Source: Astragalus membranaceus
Taxonomy: Eukaryota > Streptophyta > Magnoliopsida > Fabales > Fabaceae
NCBI GenBank assembly: GCA_039519185.1
Contig: CM076846.1
Coordinates: 67,916,614 to 67,980,613, forward strand
Length of the DNA stretch: 64,000 nucleotides
Direction of reading: 5' to 3'
The position numbers and the translations under genes are program-made. Below the pieces are notes generated by a model. The model saw only the letters and a program-made list of their open reading frames with translations, did not search any database and was not told the DNA's origin. Positions within the stretch are counted from its first letter, which is position 1. Every line of letters starts with the position of its first letter. Shown here in pieces: positions 55,812-64,000 of the stretch.

Positions 55812-56154
55812 TGTTATGGATTGGGCCTCAATGGCCAATTCACCAAAAAGGCCCAACACCAAAGGGTCCAATTCATCCAACGGTGGAGATTGCAGACCTA
55901 GATCCAACAGCCCTCCTCCACTCCAGATACCTATAAATAAGCATTGAATGCTCACATTAATGGTATTCATCTCTCACCTACTCCCACTTGTAATTGACTC
56001 ACTCACTGACTTGAGCGTCGGAGTGTCATTGCAGGTACCACCCCACCTCGGACCGGAGCACCAACTCGGACAACCAAGGATATACGTACCAACTATCTCG
56101 GACCGGTCTACCTATCCCAGATCGGATACGTAGCAGGAGATACGGTACCGAACA
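55812..56154 (+). repeat. 3' LTR of Tat-type element (343 bp)
   Basis: Starts TGTTATGGATTGG and ends GGTACCGAACA. 'tacctataaataagc' near 55930 is a likely TATA box. Confidence 0.9.
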
Positions 56155-56970
56155 CTTTTGTTATCACATTTGATGCTTGAGAGGTAAAACATTGAAATCA
56201 ACTTTTGAGAGTGGTGAAGGAATGGCTTTCTCATATTTTATGGTAATTACTGAAACTCTTTAACTGATAGTCTCTTTTAAGATAATGTTGAGGCTAACCA
56301 AAAGCTAGAGCCCAGAAGTGCTCGAGCATGTAGGTTTTTCAATCGTTGGAACTTTGCCAATTTGGGGGGGGTGGGGGGGTGATCTCTGTTGATTAGTTTC
56401 TTAGACCTTAAAAATGTTATTTTATTGGATTGAATGACTCATCCATTTATATTTTATATCATCGTCAATTATTTATTTGCTGTAATATATTCAAATCATT
56501 GAACTCCATCCAGACAGAGGAGCTGTATTATTTAGTAAGTCTTCTTGCTAAGTAATAGTGGTCTAATTTTAGGGAACATATCTCCATCACAAAGAAATAA
56601 AAGCTGCAATGGGTATCAAGATCTCTGCCCAGGTACATCTTGGTGATGTTTATCTGACTTTTTTGAAGCCAATTTTAATCCAATAATGTTTTTCTTCGTT
56701 TAATGTTAATAAATATGTAGAGAATCATAAACTTGGTGTTTTTTTGTGTGTTTTCAGGGACTTGAACAAGCTATTGCTGGCACTGGTTTATATGTTGTGA
56801 AGCCTGGTGATGATTTGGATGATATTAAAGAAGCAGCCATGGAAGATGTGGAGTCAGTCATGAGCAGGATTGATAGGAGTGGTGAGGGTGTTTGTGTACA
56901 AGCATCTACACTTGGCTCATTGGAAGCATTATTGGAGTTTTTGAAAACTCCGGAAAATAGTGTAAACATT

Positions 56971-57272
56971 GTAATTCTAAGATGGGTTATCCTCCCGACA
57001 AGAAAGGATATAAATGTTATCATTCTCCTAGTCGTAAGTACTTTATCTCTAAATATGTCACGTTTCATGAGAATGTATCCTACTTCACTCGTCCTCAACT
57101 TCAGGGGGAGAGTATTCATAATGATTTGGAATCTGAGTCTGAGTTTCTATTCCTACTACTAGTCCTACTTCCACACAAACCTACTATTTACAACATATTA
57201 TTATTCCGGCCCGTTATCCAGGCCGGTTATGTTTAATTTGTAGCCTATTTAAACCGATTAGCGTAAATAGTG
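56971..57272 (+). mobile_element. Copia polyprotein fragment inside an eIF5B exon
   Basis: The plus strand encodes MGYPPDKKGYKCYHSPSRK, then VTFHENVSYFTRPQLQGES and an acidic and Ser/Thr/Pro-rich tail. This is the stretch between integrase and reverse transcriptase in Ty1/copia polyproteins. It has no LTRs. It separates eIF5B codons for VNI from those for IPVSATS, and imperfect copies of 'gtaaacatt/gtgaatatt' flank it. Confidence 0.82.
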
Positions 57273-57680
57273 AATATTCCTGTTAGTGCTACAAGCATAG
57301 GCCCTGTACATAAGAAGGATGTAATGAAGGCTAGTGTAATGCTTGAAAAGAAGAAAGAGTATTCTACAATATTGGCATTCGATGTCAAAGTCACTCCTGA
57401 AGCCAGGGAACTAGCAGATGAATTGGGTGTGAAATTTTTTATTGCTGACATCATTTATCATCTATTTGACCAATTTAAGGCTTATATGGACAACATTAAG
57501 GCGGAGAAGAAGAAAGAAACTGCTGACGAGGCAGTCTTCCCATGCGTTCTGAAAATCTTACCAAATTGCGTCTTCAATAAGAAGGATCCGATTGTCTTGG
57601 GAGTTGATGTCCTTGAAGGCATTTTAAATGTATTATTGTTTAATTCAGATAATATTTTTCAATGCAGCTTCCTCTGTAGC

Positions 57681-57842
57681 AAATAGCGCCGCTATAGCGG
57701 CAAAAAGCAGTTTAGCGGGGCGGTTTCCAACCCCACCAAGATGCTTTTGCGTGTGCGGAGTGGATTTGAAGAAGCGCTAAAAGCAGCCGCCTTTCGCGGT
57801 GCGATAGTGTGTATTAGCGGCAATTGCGGCCGCTATTGGGCC
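57681..57842. repeat. GC-rich inverted-repeat (MITE-like) element
   Basis: About 160 bp of unusually GC-rich sequence in an AT-rich intron. One end reads 'aatagcgccgctatagcggc'. The other, inverted, reads 'aatagcggccgcaattgccgc'. Further GCGGC/GCCGC motifs lie within. No clear TSD was found, so boundaries are approximate. Confidence 0.6.
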
Positions 57843-58636
57843 TCTCTTTTCGGATTTCAGTTTTACCCTAAATCTGCCCGTTATTTTACTCATTAATATG
57901 ATTTTCGGTTATTAAACTATTTGGAAAATGGGGAAGTGAAAAATTTGGAATAGAAATGATAGTAGACTTGCTGGGTACAGCAAAAGTGTTGAAAGATTAA
58001 AAGTGGATGCAACTTATTAATCCTCAACCCCACAAATTTTGAACCTTCATTAGCATGAAAAGTGAGCTGAAACTAATTTGTCACCTTGTAAGCAGCATGT
58101 TGTGTAAATAAAAACCTTTTTGGTAGCATTTGGCAAATGGCCCATTCAAATAATTATTATAGAGTCTTTAAGTTGGCAGAAGATTTTCCACTATTAAAAT
58201 TGTATGTCTTTTTCCATGGCACATTGAAGAAAGTCATGCTATATAATTTATGCTTTGAAACAAACTAAATGTAGAACATGAATATTATGCTTTAATCCTC
58301 ATTGTCATGCTATATAATTTATCAGCTAATTCTTCTATATTATCACATTGAATGATTCTTTAGAGCATGCTTTTTTTTGGGCAGAGTGGTTCGTACTACT
58401 ATATCCTTTCCAATAACCGCCCTTCAATTCTGTCAAAATTCTGGTTTTTTTTTACTGTTAGCATAATTTTCAGACTGGTTTGGAATCCTAGTTTCTGACC
58501 ATAACTGTTTGGTTATGGTGTTCATGAGGGGCAGGTCATGTTGTATTGTGTGCAATGCACAAAAATTGTTTGGTTTCTTTAATCCTGCATCTAATATTGT
58601 CTTTTTTTTTTTATTAGAGAATCTAATATTGTCTAA
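57843..58636. other. eIF5B intron-like AT-rich DNA
   Basis: No coding sequence seen. A 17-bp phrase 'tcatgctatataattta' occurs at about 58231 and 58305. Confidence 0.45.
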
Positions 58637-58695
58637 TAGAGAACAAGCATAAACCTGTTGATTACGCGAAAAAGGAGCAGAAAGTAGCCATTAAG

Positions 58696-60148
58696 GTACG
58701 TGCTTCAATTAAAATTATAATTTATGTTACGAACTTCTAACTAACAAAGTTATATCCTCCAATGAATGGAGTTTGAGATATGGGTTAAAAACCTGATTTA
58801 TACTTAACAAGAAGGGAAAGCTTATATACCTTTCATTGGTCGTGGAATTGAAGAGTCTTTTCAAGATACAATGAGACTTAACGAGCACTCAAGCATGCAT
58901 TCATTCATGTTTCATTTCAGAAAAAACAGGGTTTCAGCGAAATGTTTGGTTTTAATGCCTAACAGCGAAGGATTTGTATGGCAATCTGGTCGGATCCTCC
59001 TTGGAGACCAATAAGGATGCGCGTTTTATGTCCTAGATTTCTGGAAAAACAAATTGGTACAAGAAACTCCAATGTTGTGTCAGCTGAGAATCCCAAGCCT
59101 AAAAGGGTTACTGTCATGCACTCAAGGTCCAAGGTTTTGTGAATTACTACTATACACATTTATCTATGGTATACGCGAAAGCAAATAAGAGTGTACTAAT
59201 TTGCAATTGTTCCAAGGGAAAGCGGTTTTTTACGGGAGTATTTGTTAATGTGACAGAAGAAATTGTTTACTTTCAGTTTCTGTGGTACTGATTGTGTACT
59301 AAAATGTCTTATTTGTAGCTTAGGCGCGCTATCTTTTCGAAGAGAATATGATTTGGGAGGCTTGTTAACTAAGGGTTAGTTCTCTTGTTTCATGAATAGA
59401 TTTCAAGTTACTCTAAGAGTAACGTTTATAGAGTTACTCCTCATCCTAAGTGTTCATTTTGATCTAATCCAATGGTAACAATACATCTTAAGTATTTTTA
59501 AAACAAAAAAACTATTTTTTATAGTTGTCAACCTCCACCCTATTGGGGAACCCCTCCTCAGACGACCGTGGTCTCGAGACACCACTGATATCCTCCTCGA
59601 AGGCATCACGCTCTCCCCCGAGGCGAAAGCACGCGCGCCGCTCCCCTCCTCGGCGTCGCAGACACCAAGGGTCGGGCTCACCTCCGAACACCCCTCCGTG
59701 AAGACTCAAAAATAAAATAAGAAAGATTGTTTTGCTAAATTTTTGTCCCGTTTTAAATTTGAACAATAAATTATATTTATAGTGACAAATACTTTTTGTG
59801 CTTTTTATTATGTATAAGTGATAATTATTTGTCCCGTGTTTTTTATTTATACGTGACTAGACCGGGCTAATTTGATAAACCGTCCGACCAAGACTCCTAA
59901 GCTCGGTCATGATGACACGTAGATCGAATAAGGATGACTCAGAGGATAAGAAAGAAGAACCGACTTGATGGGCGGGAAAGAGGGCTCCTTCCTTTGGTAA
60001 CCGGCCAGACAATTACAGAGCAGGAAGGATTTAAAAGGAGGAGCCCGGGCAAGAAATAAGGCATGCAGAAAACACACACAAACACTATAATCGAGATAGA
60101 CAAATCGCTATCCGGGATCCTCTTTCAAAGGCAAGAAGGCGCCTAAAA
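58696..60148. other. Decayed repeat DNA
   Basis: No gene recognised. A frame at about 59000-59140 (PPWRPIRMRVLCPRFLEK) is short and unassigned. 59530-59705 is unusually GC-rich. 59830-60148 has 'ggatttaaaagg' near 60027 and C-rich blocks and looks like a retroelement LTR remnant, without definable ends. Confidence 0.4.
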
Positions 60149-60420
60149 CTAAGTATCTCATATGGCTAGCAACTCGTTGGAGTATTTGGAATGCGCGGAA
60201 CAATTTGATTTTCAAAGGGGAGGAGCCTATTGTAGATTCCATTATTAACCACATAAAATGTATTTCTTGGAGTTGGTTTATATATGGAGTGGGCAGTCGG
60301 TTAGGTTATTCCATTTCATCTTGGTGGCAAAATGCCCTACTCTGTATTAACAATATGTGGTGGTGGTTTTGAGCACCCCTACCCCTAGTGCTCCTTTGAT
60401 GGAATCAATTACAATTTCAA
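60149..60420 (+). mobile_element. LINE 3' end fragment
   Basis: The plus strand encodes WNARNNLIFKGEEPIVDSI, then SWSWFIYGVGSRLGYSISSWW and stops at 60370. This matches the C-terminal tail of the LINE at 51739-52985, in the opposite orientation. Its 3' UTR shares 'gagcac', 'ctagtgct' and 'tgatggaatca' phrases with that element. No long poly-A remains. Confidence 0.82.
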
Positions 60421-61239
60421 AATTCAGGCACATGATGTGAATGGTATTTAGTTTGGCACATTATCCTCTTGATGTGTAGACCTTGAAAACTTGGATAAAT
60501 AAAACACATGTCAAGACACAGCTAAGCTACAGAGTATTGCAAAAAATATGTAACATCATGTGATGCCACATTTTTATTTTTGTTTCTAAAATACAATGTT
60601 GGCACTTAATTATCATTATAGCTTATGAGCTCCCACAATCTGTTGTTTTTTATAAGCTCCTCGACTAATTTCTTTACGAAACAAATTGATTCCGGTAATT
60701 TTTTGTGACAAATTAAATTCTAGTAATTTTAAAATAGGAACAAGTTAGTCTATGACATTGGATGAGACATTGAATGGCGGGACTAACTCATCCCTGTTTT
60801 GATAATGCCGGACTAATTCGTCCCAAAAAATATAAAGATATTGTCATGAAATGTGCGTTTTTACTATTTTATTTTATTTTTATGAGTGCCGTTATTTGCA
60901 GGGAGAAATTTTCACGAAAATAACCCATGAAATGATGTGTCAAATTATTAAGAGTCAAAGTTGTGGAAATTACTGCTTTGAAAAACATGGAAGGATATTA
61001 AGAGGGCAGTATTACACACCATGTCATTTGTGGATGTGGGGCCACGAAGCATTATTCCCGTTAGCTAGCGACACTTTATTCGTTCCAAGCGTGAAGATTT
61101 GTCAAACGCTCAGTAACTTAGGTGGTATTCATCCCTTTCGTTCGTTTATCTTCGATTATTCTACATTTCTGCATATGTGATTCCTAAATGTTCCTTGTAT
61201 TTTGGGTCAACTTGTTTGTGATTTTTGATCATCATTAAC
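60421..61239. other. AT-rich DNA with an unassigned open frame
   Basis: The plus-strand frame at 60851-61180 (109 codons; after a 'tttgcag' acceptor it reads GEIFTKITHEMMCQIIKSQS) is Cys- and His-rich in places. I cannot match it to any family. Could be chance. Confidence 0.35.
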
Positions 61240-64000
61240 GACCTAATCGGCAACGGCGCGATTGGTGTTTAATGACGATTGATTTATTTTTGTTTTGAAA
61301 GAAAAAGTTTCTTTTCGTTTTGAAATGATTTTAGGAAATGAGTTTTAGAAAAGGAGTAGAACATTTCAAGTCAATTCTAAATCCATAACCAAATGCAAAT
61401 GATTGAATAATACTCAAGCAAACATGAACATATCATTTATTAACCAAGATTAAACATGCCCATACAATCAAATGATTCAATTATTAAAGATGCAAAACAA
61501 AGTTCTCAAAGTAATTGTGTGTGTGCAAGAAGGATTGTATTTACCCTAATGGCTCTATGCTACAACATGCATGTAGACTTACGTCTCCATTAGGAGGTCA
61601 TACAAGTGGAGAGGAGGGCACACAATCAAGTCAAGACATTTACATGGCATCAAGAACAAGTGAAGACAATTGATTGTAAACATAGAGTATTCTAAGTTAA
61701 ATGATTGAATATGTAAGCAAGGATGCATGATTAGGTAAGCATGTAAGTGCATGAGTGTACAAGGAATGGATGCATAGCACTTTATTTATGAATGGATGGC
61801 ATACAAGGATGCTTAAGAGGATGCAAGAGATATAAGCATATGAGGATGCATGAGAGTGTCATATAAACTAAATATAAATGAAGATGCATGAATGTGAAAA
61901 TGTTTTGGGTATTTTTGCAAGTTGATAAGTTGTAAAACTTTAAGTAAGAAGTTAGTGAAAAGTAAAGTAAAAATGCATGAAGTAAATGGTAATTATTTAA
62001 TGAGATGGTAAAGTAAAAATGCATGAGGTAAATGGGAAGTGGTAAAATCTTTTTATGTTTTAGTAAAAAAATTAATGAAGTGGTAAAAACCAAAGTAGTA
62101 AAATATTTTTATGTTTTGGTAAAAAGTTAATGAAGTGGTAAAGTAAAATGGTAAAAAGTAAATAAACACTAAAACCAAGTTGAATCATATAGAGCAATCC
62201 TCTCACTTTGAGAAAAGTGCACTAGGCACTAGTGAGAATCAACTTGCCTATCATCAACAATTTACAATAAGCAAATTAAGACACAAGAATAAGTGGACAC
62301 ACAAACTAAATTGAGTCATTTCTAGCAATCTTCACCACTTAGGTCAAGGTGCACTAGGCACTAGTGGAAATCATATTGCTAGATCATCAAACAACAAAAG
62401 TAACTTTTAACACTAAAATGAAATACTAACAACAAGATCAAACATCACCAAACAAAGAACAACAACAAAATCAACTTGGAAATATTTTTAGATCTATAAG
62501 CATGCGAACCAAAGGAAACATAGATCCACATTTTATTTAATAAAAAAAACCAAAATTAACACAAAGTAACATAGATCTATTTTTTTGCAAGGATTCATAT
62601 GATTAAGCAAGGAAGTGCAACAAAAATCATATCAACCCTAACTTTTATGATATGCGAAATGCTAAAGCCCATAAACAACAATTTTATTTATGAAATCTAG
62701 TGCAAAATATGTAAAGATGCAAGGGAAATTATTCAAGTAGAAGAATAACTCCTTCAAGGCCAATGACCCATCTCAAACACCCAAAGCTCCCTAAGTCTTT
62801 GTCAAAATGTTTGAAATGGATCCTCAAAGCAAACAAACAATCAAGAAGGAGTTTGGAGTAGAGGAGAGATTATGCAAGAAAATTAAATATAAGGTGCAAA
62901 GCTTCAAGGATTACCTCAAAACTACAAAGAAATGAAGAAGGAGATGATAAGTTCAAAAATTGCTAGCTCTTAGCAATTTGATGATGCAACCTTGAAGAGA
63001 ATGTAAGGAAAGATGGTGATCTAACAAGAAATGGAGGATTTGATGGTTGATTTTGAAGAAAAATGGGTGAGGGAGAAGAGGATGGTTTCGCAAAAAGAGA
63101 GGAGAAGGGAGAAGCTTTGGTGTGCTAGGGTTTTGTGTAGGAGAATGAGAGGCTAAAGGATCAAATGAGAAGCAAAAAAAAGAGAGCCTTAGGTGTGGGA
63201 ATGAGGGGGTATTTATTGGATGAAACTAGGTCTAAGGGTAGTTTAGTCTTTGTACTTTTAATGTGCTCTAGGATTGAGTCTCAATTTTGAATCAAGGGTT
63301 GAGATTAATCCTCACATGGATTAAGGGTATTGAAGAAGCACAAAATGAGGGTGAGGGAGAGAGGGGGGCGAAAATGAAGAGGGAAATAAAAGGAAAAGAA
63401 AATGAATTTTCTTATTTTGGGAAAGGGATCTCATGTGAGGTAGGGTTAAGGGCATTTTAGGGATGGATTGTTACCAAAGAGGGAAATTTGGGTTTTCTTA
63501 TGAAGGGGTTAGTGTAAGTGAGTGAGGTATTTTACCAAAGAGGGTATAATGATTACAAAATGGAAGAGTGTGGAAGAATTTGGAGAGAGAGAGGGTATGC
63601 GAAAATGGAGGATAAGAAGAGAGAAAAAAAACTTGTTTTTTTGGTCTTTTGTCTTATTGAGGACACTTCCTTTTTTTGCTTTTTGAATTTGAAATTTTTG
63701 GGCATGGGAAATAATGAGAATGCAACTATTGAAAATGTGTTACATGTTTTTGGGCACCATAAAATATTCCCTCTAGTCACCCATGACAATAAAAATTGTC
63801 ACTTAAGAATTGAGGAATATTTAATGGTCCTTTTTTATTTTTCTATGCACTAAAAATGGAAAAATACATTTTTAATTATTTTTGACTAGGGTTTTCTTTC
63901 TAAAAAATTGTACAAAAATTATCCTTGATAGAATAAAAATGTACTTTTTGTGGATGTGCATTTTTGACGAGAAAATCATCTTTTTGCAAAAAATGACCAA
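61240..64000. other. Long AT-rich repeat-like DNA, possibly an Ogre-type LTR
   Basis: No gene recognised over 2.7 kb. The text has many 'atgcatga' and 'ggtaaaa' phrases. Imperfect repeats ('aatgaagtggtaaa', 'tttttatgtttt') lie at about 61980-62160. The far end (63880-64000, 'gcatttttgacgagaaaatc') has the flavour of long LTRs of Ogre-type elements. This is only a guess, and no ends are in the window. Confidence 0.3.
62165..62395 (+). repeat. Direct duplication spaced 132 bp
   Basis: 'gtgcactaggcactagtg' occurs at 62217 and at 62349. The flanks match loosely (gaatcatatagagcaatcctctcac against gagtcatttctagcaatcttcacca), giving a diverged tandem pair. Confidence 0.75.

Larger units (their letters stand above)
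53268..56154 (+). mobile_element. Internally deleted Tat-type Ty3/gypsy element
   Basis: The ends are fixed by TSD CTTTT (53263-53267 and 56155-56159). Only 30 bp of the left LTR remain. The right LTR is 343 bp (55812-56154). The polypurine 'cttggggggctac' (55799-55811) sits directly left of the right LTR, so the element points to the plus strand. All gag and pol are gone. What is left between is a gene on the opposite strand, as in Tat-clade elements that carry an antisense ORF near the 3' LTR. Clade placement is from general knowledge. Confidence 0.85.
53160..58695 (+). pseudogene. eIF5B: eIF5B gene fragment, C-terminal exons, interrupted
   Basis: eIF5B is the IF2-like GTPase that joins ribosomal subunits in the cytosol. 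Recognisable exons: 53160-53234 (ALLTPHPMKELRVK), 56573-56632 (TYLHHKEIKAAMGIKISAQ), 56758-56970 (GLEQAIAGTGLYVVKPGDD, SVMSRIDRSGEGVCVQAS), 57273-57629 (IPVSATSIGPVHKKDVMKAS, VTPEARELADELGVKF, ADIIYHLFDQFKAY, FPCVLKILPNCVFNKKDP) and 58637-58695 (ENKHKPVDYAKKEQKVAIK). Intron borders are GT-AG, so this is a genomic copy, not a processed one. The N-terminal and GTP-binding parts and the final exons are absent. A Tat element fills one intron (53268-56154), copia sequence splits the large exon at 56971-57272, and the exon between 57629 and 58637 is not recognisable. Pseudogene. Confidence 0.9.

Noticed and set aside
53160..58695. Functional eIF5B gene
   Set aside because: It lacks the N-terminal and GTPase exons, contains an exon insertion and misses later exons.
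58920..59145. Continuation of eIF5B after the 58695 donor
   Set aside because: The sequence after the acceptor-like site does not resemble the next eIF5B exon in any frame.
60851..61180. 109-codon open frame as a host gene
   Set aside because: No recognisable family, no supporting neighbours, and the length is within chance for this window. Recorded only as unassigned.

Overview
The window is nuclear DNA of a flowering plant, probably a eudicot. A legume is plausible from the style of the repeats, but the sequence does not prove it. It is AT-rich with no intact host gene. Nearly all of it is transposable elements, many with boundaries fixed to the base by terminal repeats and target-site duplications (TSDs). 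Two traces of ordinary genes remain: a 102-bp plastid rps12 fragment, and scattered exons from the C-terminal half of a translation factor eIF5B gene.

Layout. 1-2387 is AT-rich, with an Ogre-like retroelement remnant near 1560-1790. 2391-12348 is a complete CACTA transposon (TSD AAA) with one long minus-strand gene: a TNP2-type transposase followed by a 13-exon region that ends in a Ulp1-type cysteine-protease domain. The protease half is open through every splice, but the transposase half is broken by a 0.69-kb tandem duplication. 13066-13167 is the plastid rps12 piece.

14071-35224 is a nest. An old Ty1/copia element with 272-bp LTRs was split by two later insertions: a Tekay/Del-like Ty3/gypsy element at 14865-23675 (TSD TAAAT, 2118-bp LTRs, one intact 1463-aa polyprotein) and an inverted SIRE-like copia element at 25351-32850 (TSD AGAAC) that has lost its RNase H end and part of one LTR. 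35984-41102 is a minus-strand Reina-like chromovirus (TSD CATTA). 42011-46887 is an Ale-like copia element (TSD AGCAG) inserted in one arm of an older host tandem duplication.

48125-48152 is a Helitron 3' terminus, 48477-50802 a gypsy solo LTR (TSD ATTTC), and 50911-51303 an LTR-like remnant. 51739-52985 is a 5'-truncated LINE on the minus strand. From 53160 to 58695 plus-strand eIF5B exons are interrupted by a gutted Tat-type gypsy element (53268-56154, TSD CTTTT) that keeps only an antisense, intron-containing gene, by a fragment of copia polyprotein, and by a GC-rich inverted-repeat element. 58696-64000 is further decayed repeat DNA with a second LINE tail and a 132-bp-spaced duplication.

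How it fits together: no host pathway is encoded. The likely active or recently active parts are the Tekay-like polyprotein and, if the transposase duplication is a local defect or assembly error, the CACTA gene. Nesting order and LTR divergence agree: the outer copia is oldest, and the Tekay-like, SIRE-like and Reina-like elements are young.
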